Positions 21,690 to 32,664 of a DNA stretch of 64,000 nucleotides are shown in pieces. This DNA is from Trichobilharzia szidati (taxonomy: Eukaryota > Platyhelminthes > Trematoda > Strigeidida > Schistosomatidae). Within the stretch, counting starts at the first letter, position 1; each line of letters starts with the position of its first letter. The notes under the pieces are model-generated. The model was not told where the DNA came from. It saw only the letters and a list, made by a program, of their open reading frames with translations, and ran no database searches. Position numbers and translations under genes: made by a program. The stretch covers positions 9,149,204-9,213,203 of the forward strand of contig OX235273.1 in the NCBI GenBank assembly GCA_944472155.2, in the 5' to 3' direction.

Positions 21690-22800
21690 TCCAAAAACTT
21701 TAGGATACGCCCTCCACCAAACACGTTTTATAGATAGGTTTCAAAGATCTGTCAACGTCAATTTTATGTCCTGTCTCTATAATATGTTTCACAATAGAAG
21801 AGCTAGGTCTCCTCTTCTCACCGTTAATAGGTTCTGAAGATTCCATTCGTTTTTGGAGCCATTTAGGAATATGCTCTGTAGCCAGCCCTTACTTGCAGAA
21901 ATCGATGAGTCCTCCCTATGTATGTGTGTCCACACGTACATTCAAATTGGTAAATACAGTGTGGGATGTGACATCATTTTTCGCATGTTCAAAGGGCTTA
22001 GATGGATATATTGACTTCACATTCTCAATTATTACGATGTTAGCTGCAAAAGAAATTCGTCTTTTAAACAGCAGCGTTCAATCTTTGTCTAGTTATCAAG
22101 CTGCCATGATCTCCCATATAGGGTAGCTTGATGTACACGTCTTTCTTAACAGCGAGTTGGAGAGTGGGTCTTGATGTTCTAACTACTTTATATTTCCTGA
22201 TGAAATTGTCTGGATAATTATTATCAACCAAAGTTCGACTTTCTTTCTTCCTCATGAAGTGCGTCTTCAGTGCATATTCATTGGATTCCACCTCACTTCC
22301 TAAGGCTATTTTGTAGCGAACAGGACAGAAACTGTGATAATTAAGATACTGTCCTGTCCAAGTACATTTTCTATAAATAGATCGTTTTTTCCATCCATCA
22401 AGCCATCGACTAAGCAATATGTCAGCTAGGAAAGATAAACAATTATCTTCCTCTTCTACAGACGTAAATGATGTGCTATTCTGGACTTCATTTACTCGAT
22501 TTAAAACTGAGATGGCAGAACAAGCCTTATCAGTTATGATTACAATGCCTTTGACATACCTTCTATAAATTGGCACATTTTCGATTAAATCCTCCAATAA
22601 TCTCTCAGTGTACGACATATAGATATCTGCTATAAAAAGGGTCCCTAACGGACTTCCCATAGCAACGCCATCAACCTGACGGAAACAATTACTTTCAAAT
22701 GCAAACCTAACATTGCTAGTACATAGAAGTAATAAATCTCTTAAATGAGATATAGGGAACGGGATGAAAATCTGTCTTGGTTTTCCCATTCTGACTTTGA
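21690..22800 (-). mobile_element. Penelope-like element, RT fragment with dead active site
   Basis: A minus-strand frame (22064-22789, about 241 codons) is a PLE reverse transcriptase. It shows NCFRQVDGVAMGSPLGTL (box B region) and CLSFLADILLSR, with the C-terminal YRKCTWTGQYLNYHSFCPV signature. At the catalytic box it reads RRYVKGIVII where YVDD is expected, so the two aspartates are lost. The coding remnant continues in other frames (FAANIVIIENVKSIYPSKP) and ends with a GIY-YIG tail (REHIPKWL-like, GHKIDVDRSLKPIYKT); the endonuclease core between them is deleted. Confidence 0.85.
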
Positions 22801-22839
22801 CATTCTCATCACTGTTGACTGCCTGTTTTCGAAATGACG

Positions 22840-23140
22840 CTGCTAAGATACGTGAAGTAGTCGATATCCTACAAAATTCTCTAGTTGACAGTGACTGACG
22901 CCTCTTGTTGTTGGTCAGCGGATGTACTCATCATCTCTGTCTTCTTTGTGTTTGCTTGGAGTCTTGTCTTCACTGCCTGTTCCCTTTTCTATTAAGAAGT
23001 TGGCTGTTCTTCGAGTTCATGTACTATTAGACATAGATTAACGGTAAAGTCCAAATCTTCTAAAGTTTAGCTATCACACGAATGTATTCCTGTCTTCCTG
23101 CTCCATACGTACAGTTTGCAGAATGGTCCATTCCTTCGTA
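22840..23140 (-). mobile_element. RTE-like LINE fragment
   Basis: Minus-strand piece spanning the TSFTYLGSI equivalent back to the region just past the catalytic box (LEDLDF equivalent at 23055-23070). Strongly diverged. Confidence 0.55.
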
Positions 23141-23324
23141 GACGAATAACCGTTGTCCGTGTCTTGCTGTTTTCTTTGTGTCTAGTTTGTATTTCCTCCC
23201 CCCAATGGATTCTTTTTGAGGTAAATTTGATTCATACTTACTCTGTTTAAAGGAATACAACAGAGATACGCTTGAAATTAATAAACAAAGCAAATATTTC
23301 GTTGGTTCCTATTTATATCGATTG

Positions 23325-23700
23325 AAAATAATGATCATAGGTTTCGTTACGAGTTGGCATTATTTAGAGAAACATGGAAGAACCAGAGATGGAGTATTGG
23401 GCCCCTGTTTCGTCCTGGTTTGGTACTCTTTAGCAGTACATGCACGCTAAGCTTCTAAACCAGTTATATCCGGTCACAAGGCTAGCTCGTAAACCATCCA
23501 GACACCGGGACCTGACCCAATGACCAATGTTTGATTTCCAGCTCCCGTCGATTCGCGATATATAAAGCGCAACTGCCACTCAATATCATAAGCGAGTAAT
23601 TGTTCCCTTACTTGATTTGGTGGCCCCCACTGGTTATGAATTCTCACCATAACTCGAGGTAACTTCCTGTGAAGAGTCAATTGACAGTGATTTGCAGGGA
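23325..23700 (-). repeat. S1 SINE
   Basis: Minus-strand copy with tail, hammerhead-like part (23390-23445), head and body (to 23690). Confidence 0.6.
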
Positions 23701-24190
23701 TTTAAAGTTACCTAGAGTTCTGCTGAGAAGTTGTAGTCAGTAGAGTCCATCATATCAGGAAAGAGTACCATTACTCCCCTATGACATTTGCTGGCAGTTG
23801 TGTCATGTATATTGCGAATCGGCAGAAGTTGGAATTCACGTGCTGATCACTGGATCAGATCCCAGTGTCTGAATGATCTACGCTCTTGCGTAGTAACCGG
23901 AATGTCTTAAGTTCGAACCATGGCGGGTTCACACTGTTGAGGAGCCCCAGACTAAGACGAATCAAGTGACCAGTACTCCCAGAGTTTCAATGGTTACCTA
24001 AATGACGTCCTAGTTTGGGATTCTTCATCAGTACGCAGTCATCGGGGTTTGAACGCAGGGCCTTCTGGTTACAAGGTGAGCTTGTAGACCATCTAGTACT
24101 CCCAGTTTTTCCTGCAGTTGTCTAACTGGTGTCAACTCATGATCAGACATGTGACTGATCAAATCCCTGCAAAACAAAATCAGATAATTA
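23700..24190. repeat. S1 SINE mosaic
   Basis: A plus-strand copy (23705-24005) is followed by a minus-strand ribozyme/head piece (24006-24095) and a plus-strand tail (24095-24185), giving nested inversions. Confidence 0.55.
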
Positions 24191-24369
24191 ATTCTACGTT
24201 ACACTACTGTATTCGTTCAACAGTATTTCATCACAGGAACAAAAGATAGGTTCTATAGTACAATCCTATTTTCGTAGCTTTAAATCTAAGTGTACATTAA
24301 ATATTTGAACACGTTTTATTCGATCATATACTCTGAGATTCTCGAGGCATTTGAAATCCTATATTTTCA

Positions 24370-24582
24370 TCAATCACACACAGTGTGTTTGTTATACAGT
24401 AATATTTACCACTGATGCCACCACGTTTCGAGCAAAATTTATCGCTGCTCGTAATCATATCAAGACACTACTCACGCACAAGTTTCTTGCTTCATTTATA
24501 TACATGAGTAAAATTTGATGCGATTAGACATTTGAATAAAATCAATATTAAGATAAAGTACATTCGGAGTCATTCTTGTCTA
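24370..24582 (-). mobile_element. PLE family C terminal region (solo)
   Basis: Matches the terminal arms at 28555-28760 and 56310-56560 (the segment TTTCGAGCA...ATAATCATATCAAGACACT and ATTTGAATAAAATCAAT). No coding part is attached; a LINE-2 RT fragment follows directly. Confidence 0.65.
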
Positions 24583-24585
24583 AAA

Positions 24586-25080
24586 ATTCTCTAGAAAACA
24601 TGAATCAGTGGAGAATAGTGTCTTGTTGGCTTTTTACCACATTCAGCAGTCTGCACCCATATATCGTGACGACTAGTGGTGTTTGTCAGGGATGCCCATT
24701 ATCCCCATTTCTATTCAACTTCATCATAGATGTACTAATGGATTTAACCCTAACTCACTTCAGACACTCAAGGATTGACTTGCTACCAGGGAATAATCTT
24801 GTTGACTTAGAATATGCAGATGATATAGTCCTCTCTTGTAGGTGAAGACGTTGACAAAATGCAGAGTCTTCTGAACACCTTGAGCTGCAATCTGCGAATG
24901 TTTGGCCTGTGACTTGCTCCCGCCAAATGCAAGATGATGTTACAGGATTGGACTACACCCACTCCTAGTTTAGAAATAGGGACAGGTAGTGGTAGTGCTT
25001 TTTGTGCTACATGGAGTGTGGCGACTTGAACTGCCGCACATCGGTGCAAAGTTCTATGTCGGAAACAGACAGACAGACAG
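24586..25080 (+). mobile_element. LINE-2 family (RTE-like) RT fragment
   Basis: Plus-strand non-LTR RT piece: box B GVCQGCPLSPFLFNFIIDVL, then LTLTHFRHSRIDLLPGNN and an intact catalytic box LEYADDIVLS, after which the frame shifts (ESSEHLELQSANV). It then jumps to the 3' end shared with 34765-34850, so it has an internal deletion. The family at 34765-35888 shares the DVLMDLTLTHF and LLPGNNLVELEYADD phrases. It is distinct from the SR2-like RTE copies. Confidence 0.8.
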
Positions 25081-25274
25081 ACCCATATATCGTGGTACGA
25101 ACGGTCTATAAGTCATCTATAATTCAACCTCCTAGTAAGCATTTAATAGTTTCTTAATTTTCTAATAGAGAAACATCGAAGATAACACCTAAACTAACAA
25201 GGAACTACTTGTCATTGTCGAAGAGGACTTGAAGAGGCTGTACACTATAACCACTAGAACGCTTAAAACATCCT

Positions 25275-25500
25275 TCTTCTTGCATTCCTTTGAATGTGAG
25301 TGGAACGTAAAACTTTGAAGTTTTGAAGTTACAATATTGACGGTGTTGTTTCTATGGAATGAAGGTGGTTAGCCTGAAGCCCAACCTCCCCTCACTCCTC
25401 CAGGTTTACTAATGACAGGATTTAGGGTTACGTTGGTCAGGAATCGAACCTTGATCTGATGTGCACAGTTGACAAGTATCCTACGAGTGAACCATGGACA
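25275..25500 (-). repeat. S2 SINE
   Basis: Minus-strand copy with diverged body and a recognisable tRNA-like head (TCAGGAATCGAACC on plus, 25438-25500). Confidence 0.55.
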
Positions 25501-25979
25501 TTTAAAATATCCATTCGGAAAATTCTTTTATTGTCAATGATTATTTAATAATAGTAATAATAATAATAATAATTTGCTTTATTCCAAAACAGTACTTGTG
25601 ATACAGAATGGAATTCTCAGCATTTTTACTACAGTATTGCATCTAGTTAGTACATTATCAATAAATAGAATTCTACATAGATTAAGGAAATCTCAGTTCA
25701 TTATGACAAAAACATATTGGAATGTCGGTAGCAAAGCCAAACTGGAACAGTGTTTGAAGGTGTTAGAAAGGTAGGTGCTGTCATATATACTGGCGTAAGC
25801 GGAAGGAAGAAACGAAGCAGCACAAAACGGAAAAGGAGAGAGAGAGAAAAGGAAGAGAAAGAAAGAAAATGTTGTACCTATAAATGATATGAGTTGGAAA
25901 GACGAGATCCAGTTGTACTACTGACTATTTAATGAATTATAGGTATCACGCCTAATGCTTTCTTTATCGCACAGAACAC
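25501..25979. other. no gene seen; TAA and GA microsatellites
   Basis: Contains (TAA)n at 25550-25574 and a GA-rich tract at 25838-25868. It probably includes the 3' UTR of the CR1-like element that follows. Confidence 0.4.
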
Positions 25980-26562
25980 GAACTAAGTAGGGTATGGTTG
26001 AGTTTTTGTACTTGCTGGTGCGAGCATACAGTTTTCTCTATAGGCTTCTGGTTTTGCCTGATGAGATGCACGGGGAGAGTTGTGAGTGAAGAGGGTGGTG
26101 TGATTTAGACAGAATGGATTTGGCCCATTTTTCACATGAGTCCATGTGCCTGTCAACCAGAATATTGACAAGCTGGTTAAGTGGCACTTTGCTTACCCTG
26201 CTGACAACATTTAACATCCTGCATAATATGTTATAGTCTTTCTTCAGTAGCCCGGGAAAAACTAAGGGGGAACAATAGAGAATAACAGGCAGGATGCGAG
26301 AATTAAGGAATTGTAGGAGTAAGGGTTGGGTAATACCAGAATGTTTTAACTTCTTAATGTAGAAGGTAAGACGGAATATTTTCTTAGAAATTGCTAAGAT
26401 ATGAGACGACCAGGAGAGATCAGCAGATAGAATGACACCTAGGTATTTAATTTCCGATTTGGTTTCTATTTCAGTGCCGTCTATGTTGCATACCTCATGA
26501 GACCCAACTAAACTACTAAAGATGCATGAAATGGACAGTATAAATCTTTAATTTTTTAATTT
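25980..26562 (-). mobile_element. CR1/SR1-like LINE, RT C-terminal fragment
   Basis: Minus-strand relative of 1887-2690, translated in patches: FYIKKLKHSGITQP, CSPLVFPGLLKKDYN, VDRHMDSCE, HPLHSQLSPCISSG, KLYARTSKYKNS. It is frameshifted and covers less of the RT. It ends about 30 bp before the SAM2 exon at 26592. Confidence 0.75.
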
Positions 26563-26591
26563 TTGGTTTGTTTTCTTTTTGTGCAATACAG

Positions 26592-26680
26592 GTTGGTTAC
26601 ACGATATCGGTTTATCAGCATACATTCCACAATTCGACAATTGTATTATTGATCCGTATGTATTAGATCAACTCAGTATG
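26592..26680 (+). CDS. PPFIBP1: liprin-beta exon: first half of SAM2
   Basis: An 89-bp exon between an AATACAG acceptor and a GTAAGA donor. Two bases complete a glycine codon, followed by 29 codons beginning WLHDIGLSAYIPQF, which closely follows the family pattern WLDDIGLPQYKDQF at the start of the second liprin-beta SAM domain. It ends at VLDQLSM in phase 0 and joins the next exon mid-domain. It is too short to stand out as an open frame and was recognised from the SAM pattern and splice sites. A palindromic S1 repeat and a recent RTE insertion lie just downstream in the intron. Confidence 0.88.
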
Positions 26681-26794
26681 GTAAGATATTTTGCTTTGAA
26701 TGAAGAGTTTATTTTATAAGATTGAGATTAAAGTGAACAAAGAATGTCACTTTGAGATAACACTTTCTTCATCAGATTCTAGAGTTATATATGC

Positions 26795-27085
26795 CCGTAG
26801 TAATCAAAGAATCATTCTTATTGTATGGAAGATTTCATCATGACCTGGCATCAGTTAGACAACCACTGGAAAACCAGCTAGGAGTACTGGACAGCTATTT
26901 CGTCCTACTTTTGGATTCTTCAGGGTGGGTGCGTACTGATGAAGAGCCCCAAACTAGGACGAAACAGCTGTCCAGTACTCTCACCTGGTTTTCCAGTGGT
27001 TCTCTAACTGATGTCAGCTCATGATGAAATCCTCCATGTAATCAAACAAAATCCCCACAAAATCAATGCTTGAGAATTATTCTTA
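26795..27085. repeat. palindromic S1 pair
   Basis: A minus-strand tail plus ribozyme half (26820-26925) meets a plus-strand ribozyme plus tail (26932-27085) almost exactly at the end of the hammerhead, giving two arms of about 105-110 bp. The tRNA heads are gone. Confidence 0.7.
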
Positions 27086-27139
27086 TGAACAACATTAAGC
27101 TTTTAAATCAGAGAAAATACCCATTGAGTCATGAAGAAA

Positions 27140-28540
27140 ATAAAAGACAAATTCAGCGAAGAAATTGCCTCTTTATTGAAGGAATCATCCTCACAGCCTG
27201 TACAGACGTATTTATATAATAACCAGAAAATGTATTTTTATTATTGTTGCCTTGAGTTCCTAGTGGAACATAGGGCTTCAACTGCACGTCTCCACTTGCT
27301 TCTGTCTTCTGCTGTACTTTTCACCTGCGTCCATGCTATTCCATACTGTTTCAACTCCTCTTCACACGATCTCCTCCATGTCACCCTCGAACGTCCCACT
27401 CGCTGCTTCCCTTTCGAGTTCCACTCGAGCTATGGCGAGCCTGACGCGCGATGTCACCCAGCGAGTGGTCTCCTCAGCGAGTGAGTGTCTAATCCATCTC
27501 CACTTTCTCGTGCATATTTGTTAGGCGATTGGTTCTTGTTTTGTTTCTTCCCATAGTTTCTTGTTGGTTCTTGTTCTTTCCGGCCATCTGATCTTCAGTA
27601 TAGAGCGAAGACAGGTGTTGATAAAGGTCTGCAACAGGCTGTTGGAAATATTCTTTGTGACCCACAAAGTTTCTGATCCGTATAGAAGAACTGACTGACT
27701 TGACGTTTGTATTGAAAATCCGAAACATTTTGTTGTTGATGCTGAGTGACGAAGATTTCCAGATTGGTTTCAGGTTCATGAATGTGTTTCTCGCCTTCCC
27801 GATTGTCGTCTCGATTTGACATCCTCGTTCGTTCCATGTGCCTGTAGTTGAGACAATGCTCCCTAGATAAGTGAAGTGAATGAAGTAACCTCGTTCAAAT
27901 CCCTCCCGTTGATGGTGATTAACCCTTGGTTTTGCTGTTGTTGTTGTTGTTGGTTGGTTATTTTCATAACCTCCGTCTTGTCTATGTTCACCTGGAGTCC
28001 TGTCTTCTCTGGCTGCTTCTTTGACCAGTTTGTCGGTTTTCACTTGTAAATCTTCGATTTTGTAGAAAATGTATAGTAGTCCATTAATGAGTAATAGAGG
28101 GGTGACATAATTGGTGTAATTACTCAGAACTGGCTTCTAAATTAAAAATAAAAGTTATGAATTACGGAATACTCAACGATGGCCCAAAGAAAGAAAGTGT
28201 TAGAAATTTGATAAGGTTAAAATTGTTATTGAGTGAAAAGGAAGGCGGTAGTAGAGTGTCCAAGTGTAAACAAGTGTGAAGAGGGTGTGAAAATGTACAA
28301 AGGGAACATATGACAGTGATAATAGTGAATTAATTCTTAAAGTGATGTTAATTATCGTAAAACCAACGTGTTAGTGACATAACAAATCGCTTAATCATCA
28401 CCTATTTACGTGTACAAAACGTGATAGATTATTAGTGATTTGATTTCAGGAAAATGTGTGATCTATAAATGATGAAAGATTAAAAGTGACAGAAAAGAAA
28501 TAATATTTTCTAAAGGGTCGGGTTCATGAACTTATTAGAG
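27140..28540 (-). mobile_element. PLE family D 3' region hosting the RTE insertion
   Basis: The sequence either side of the RTE copy (27140-27234 and 28064-28330) aligns with 46825-47120 and 47365-47410, which form the 3' untranslated part of the minus-strand PLE at 46816-48178. No coding region is attached here. Confidence 0.6.
27235..28063 (-). mobile_element. RTE/SR2-like LINE, 5'-truncated recent insertion
   Basis: Minus-strand copy with its 3' tail at 27235 and truncated 5' end at 28063, flanked by AGAAAATGTA (27225-27234 and 28064-28073), a 10-bp target-site duplication. The element sits in a PLE-derived repeat whose unoccupied relative is at 46825-47120. It is essentially identical to part of 19463-20600 and shares the same frameshift in the Gln-rich region, so both descend from an already broken master or from one another. 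Confidence 0.92.
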
Positions 28541-28554
28541 ACTGACCTTATATA

Positions 28555-29600
28555 AGAATAAAACTTGTCCACTGCAGTGGTAGAGTATAATTCCATTATG
28601 GGTAAAATTTATTTTGATAAAGTCTCACAGTGTTATACACTAATATTTACTGATGACCATGTTTCGAGCACAATTTATACACTGCTCATAATCATATCAA
28701 GGCACTACTCACACAACTTTCTAACTTCGTCTATATAATTCCATTATTATTCCATTATTTCCCATCGCTTGACTTGATCGGCAGTAGTATTTTCCATATT
28801 TTCAGTATGAGTGATGAGTCATTGCATCCCATTGCACGTGTTGGGAGTAGACTCGATGAACAAGGATTCAGTAATCAACCTCTCCCTCTCTCCACCTACC
28901 TGTATTACTTCTTAGAATTTTAACCCTCTCCCCCATCCACCCTATTGTGTGGTTGTGTGTTAAGGCATGCAGTGCAATGTAGTGCTGAGCTTTTCTCTAA
29001 ATTACTTATATTCGTGGGGTCAACCAATCTCACCTTTGCTAAATTCTTATGTTCCGACAATCTGACTACCCGCGATCTACTGGTTTGACCTATGTAGTTG
29101 ACTTAACTCACAGTCATTGCAAGGTACTTTGTAAATTTTATTATTTTGTCTAATTGGGTCAACAGAGTCCTTTAACCAACAGAGCTTGTCCTGCCTGAGT
29201 GAGTTTGTAGGTTTGAACGCCACTCTAATTCCTGCTTTATTACGAACCTTACGTAAAGTCTCAGATGTCCCCTCCTTATATGGTATAACAGTAGATGCCT
29301 TATATTCTTCTTTATTTATGTTACCACTACTATTTTCACAATTATTTTTACTTTGCTTTTGACCTTTCCTGACCTTCCTAATCAAGTCAAGCGATGGAAA
29401 ATAATGGAATAATAATGGAACGAAGTTAGAAAGTTGTGTGAGTAGTACCTTGATATGATTATGAGCAGTGTATAAATTGTGCTAGAAATGTGGTCATCAG
29501 TAAATATTACTGTATAGCACTCTATGAGACTTTATCAAAATAAATTTTACTCATAATGGAATTATACTCTACCACTGCAGTGCACAAGTTTTATTCTTAT
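28555..29600 (-). mobile_element. Penelope-like element, family C, with inverted terminal arm
   Basis: A minus-strand PLE. Its 3' region is the left arm (28555-28790), and its coding remnant (28800-29385) reads KVRKGQKQSKNNCENSSGN, AFKPTNSLRQDKLCWLKDS, then IYKVPCNDCE, where the GIY-YIG block frameshifts; the endonuclease tail (EEGLITES-like) is present closer to the arm. The right arm (29395-29600) is an inverted copy of the left, about 200 bp with high identity. Confidence 0.8.
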
Positions 29601-29639
29601 AGCTTGGATTTTGATTTCTTTTAAGGAATGAGTTTGATA

Positions 29640-29762
29640 GCTTCTGTGTTTTATGGCCTTATTGCCACCTAAGAAAGTAGGACGGGTTTTGGAATTCATC
29701 GGTTTGGAATCGAATTCTGACTACCTATGTGGGTCGAGAGTGTTCTACCGATGTAGTGCACT
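29640..29762 (-). repeat. S2 SINE, diverged
   Basis: The tRNA-like head is recognisable (TTCATCGG...GGAATCGAATTC) but the body is eroded. Confidence 0.45.
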
Positions 29763-29849
29763 ATCTATATAAAAACGATACTAATTTCATGTGTAGATGT
29801 AATGGAGAAGATTTGTAGCTCAGTTGGATGATTTTGATGTATTTATGTT

Positions 29850-30930
29850 CCCTGAATTGGATGGTTTATTTACGAAGCTTTCATTGCCTCCTACTAGGCA
29901 ACAGCTTCAAAGCATGGTTCAATTTGTTGAAGTGGGGTTTTTGACTTCTCCACGAGTTTATAAGTTATCACTCCTGATGACCATGACCGCGATTGGCTGT
30001 CTCTGGATATCTTCCAAGCCAACCTACCACATCAAAAGCCCCCAAGTAAAACACAAGGAAAATCACCCAACCATATATGAAGTACATCTCCGAAATCACT
30101 GCAAGACACTTCAAACCTGTGCGTCGGTGGCACAGCGTTTAGGACTCTCGCCTACCATGGTCCGGGGTTCGATCCCCTGCCGGTGCACACCCGATATCAA
30201 TGGTCGGCCTGCAAAATTTGGGCTACCGATATCACATGCTGAAAATTCCATACTTGTACCAAAAATACTGTGTGGTTTCAAGCTATCATCAAAATGAAAA
30301 TTGATGTCACACACAAACCAACAAAATCACTTCACTCAGTCAGCTCTGTATCGAACAAAAGACTCAACAGCAAAAGAAGATAAAACCAACATCATCTACA
30401 AAATAAATTGTAACGACTTCGAGAAACACTACATTGGCCAAAGTGGACGTCCTCTTCGTCTTCGCATCCATGTACACAAACTAGCCGTCAAACGACATGA
30501 CGTTTACTCCCTCATATCACTACATACAGACAACCACGGACATCAATTCGACTGGGACAACGTTGAAATATTAGACAGAGGAAACAACAAGAATGCCAGA
30601 AAATTTTTAGAAGTCAGCCTGTTATTCCAGTGAATCGTCAATTAATAGACACATCGACCGACACAGACAATATTTACCAATCGATAAGAAGGAAATCTCA
30701 CACACAAAGGGTCAAACTTCAGGTCAAGGAAACAATCAGTACCAATTCAACTAGCCTAGAGGTTGTGAAAACACACAAAAACAACCAATCACTTTCAAGG
30801 TCACACACCAGGAGAGATGAATAATAAACTCATGGAGAAATCTAAAAGTTCACTTCAACAAATTGAAGTATGCGCTGAATATGTTGCCTAGTAGGGTAAT
30901 GAAAGCTTCCTAAATAAACTATACAGCTCA
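29850..30930 (+). mobile_element. Penelope-like element, family E, between inverted arms
   Basis: Left arm (29855-29945) and right arm (30855-30930) are inverted copies (AAGCTTTCAT, ACTAGGCAACA, TTCAATTTGTTGAAGT). Between them the plus-strand frame from about 30280 carries the endonuclease: NIIYKINCNDFEKHYIGQSG, where Phe replaces the usual second Cys, then LRLRIHVHKLAVKRHDV, a Cys-less His-rich block and FDWDNVEILDRGNNKNAR; it then frameshifts into KPVIPVNRQLIDTSTDTDN. A tRNA-Gly-like segment lies at 30115-30187. The RT is mostly missing. Confidence 0.75.
30115..30187 (+). repeat. tRNA-Gly-like sequence
   Basis: GCGTCGG ... CCGGTGC ends pair with wobbles, A box TGGCACAGCG, GCC anticodon context and a perfect T arm (GGGGTTCGATCCCC). 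The variable region lacks the anticodon-stem 3' half, so it is tRNA-derived (S2 head) rather than a functional tRNA gene. It lies inside a PLE copy. Confidence 0.6.
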
Positions 30931-31124
30931 GAAAAATACAACTACATCAAAATTTCATATGTTTTAACCAAGAAATATTTTTAAAATGTAAATAAATTCT
31001 TTAGAACTAAAATCAGAAATACCTCACAAGTTAGCATTTTCCTAATGAGTTCTTAGTTTAACAGCTAATTTTTGTATTGTCATTATGGTTCACAAGCTGT
31101 GATCTCGTTCTCATACAATCCCCA
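30931..31124. other. no feature recognised
   Basis: AT-rich; nothing identified. Confidence 0.3.
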
Positions 31125-31340
31125 CCCCCAAGTTACCCTTTGACCCATGCTCAACATTTTGTTCCGAATCCAGATTCCACTCAAGGGACTAGCGCATGAT
31201 TTCGCCCAATGGTCTCCTCCGTATATGCCCGATCCATCTTCATTTTCTTTGGAATATTTTGTTGAGAAATCGGGTCTTGGTTAGTTCATTCTCAGAACTT
31301 CTTGTTGCTAATTCTTTCTGATCGAACAAAAGCGACTCAT
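31125..31340 (-). mobile_element. RTE-like LINE fragment
   Basis: Minus-strand piece of the 3' block (GPRWSPPY-type and WRWIGHI-type segments); short and diverged. Confidence 0.5.
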
Positions 31341-31474
31341 TGTGGCCTGAACTCACTGTATAACTGACCAAAACTTCCTTGAGTCATACACAGTCAAAAA
31401 ACGCTCCAAAGACAGCAAAAATAGGGTTATTCGCCGTAAAATCTGTGGTCCGTTTTTTGATTTCACATTAGTCA

Positions 31475-31890
31475 GTAACCGGTGTAATGTGTCTAGTCCT
31501 ATCTTCGCTGCAGATTGGCCACATTGCAAGCTTGACTGATATGTCAAGCTTGCAATGTGGCCACCATGTTAAGTGGCTCACCATTAGGTGCACTGTGAAT
31601 TGTTGGTATTAGATGGTTGAAGGCAATCGGCAGGAAGCCTTGGACCTAGGTTTCGTGCTAGTTGACACTCATCCAATACAGTCCTACAGGAGGTCAATCG
31701 CGAGCCTGAATAGCTCAGTGGTAATGTCTCTGACTGCAGCGCTCACTGGGCGACGCGGGTTTGAACCTCAGAAGGGACATGAGTTCCTTCAAGGTTTCAC
31801 ATATGCCTTGCTGATGAGTGCCAACTAGCACGAAACCTAGGTCAGGCAAGGCTTCTTGTGGCCAATTGCGTCCAACCATCTAATACCAAC
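31475..31890. repeat. S3 SINE inverted complex with hammerhead
   Basis: Left part (31475-31555) contains the CATTGCAAGCTTGACTGATA module and its inverted copy around 31540. A minus-strand cleavage-side half-ribozyme lies at 31635-31675. The plus-strand unit (31697-31885) has A box TAGCTCAGTGG, B box GGTTTGAACCTC and a complete hammerhead. Confidence 0.7.
31805..31852 (+). ncRNA. hammerhead ribozyme in S3
   Basis: Stem I GCCTTG/CAAGGC (31805-31810 with 31847-31852), core CTGATGA (31811-31817), stem II GTGC/GCAC, GAAA (31832-31835), palindromic stem III CCTAGG, cleavage triplet GTC at 31841-31843. An AGG insertion (31844-31846) separates the cleavage site from stem I. Confidence 0.75.
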
Positions 31891-32149
31891 AATCTGTGGT
31901 TGTCATAAACAATGGTAATATGAAAAACTCAAAACTACCTCAACGTTGCCATTAAGAAGTTGTACAGGGTGGATAAGTTTCTAGTGCAAAAATAAGTACT
32001 GTAGAACAAAATTAGTTAACTACAGTTCAACCATGAGAAGTCCCTTAGAATCAAGTAGAATATTCGCAACAAAGTGGGATGGAATTCGTGTCAGCAAGAG
32101 TCACAGACCGGGTAATTTTCGTCAGCATTTCAAGGTCAAAGTGACCTCC

Positions 32150-32630
32150 ATTCACTCAAACAAAATCGCACTGTAAAACAACACACTACGAATATCGAGC
32201 TTGGGAATCCGGATGTTGATGAAAGTCTGTAGTGGTCTGTTAGAAGCACTGACTGACTTGACATAATTGTTGAATATTCGGATGTTGTTCATTGTATTAA
32301 GCACTATGGATCTCCACACGGATTTCAAAACAATGAATGTAAGTCTTGTTTTCCAACTCCGATCCTGGCTGACTTCTGCAACCTCAGACACTTCACCGCC
32401 TTTACGTGAAATGATGCTTTTTCGATCGGGTTAGCGAAATAAACAACTTCCTTTAGACTTCTCCTGCTATTTATCATTGGCGCTTGTTAGTGTTGTTGTT
32501 ATTATCATTTTTGGTGATCGGATATCGTCGGGTATCACTTCCGTCTTCTCTATATTCACCTGAACTCGTGTTTTCGCTGCCTTGTTCGTTTTCCCTTGTA
32601 AATTATCAACTTTTGTGTGCTTTGAATAAA
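32150..32630 (-). mobile_element. RTE-like LINE fragment
   Basis: Minus-strand fragment from KSVWRSIVLNTMNNIRIF back to the TEVIP/INREK-like region, lacking the terminal block. Confidence 0.6.
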
Positions 32631-32664
32631 TCGCTAATTAAGTAAGAAACGCATTATTAGATAT

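Noticed and set aside
30115..30187. Functional tRNA-Gly gene
   Set aside because: T arm and acceptor ends are good, but the anticodon stem and variable region are not tRNA-like and it matches the S2 SINE head.
29824..30297. 157-codon plus-strand frame
   Set aside because: It runs through the left inverted arm of a PLE and a tRNA-Gly-like repeat, so it is a chance frame over repeats.
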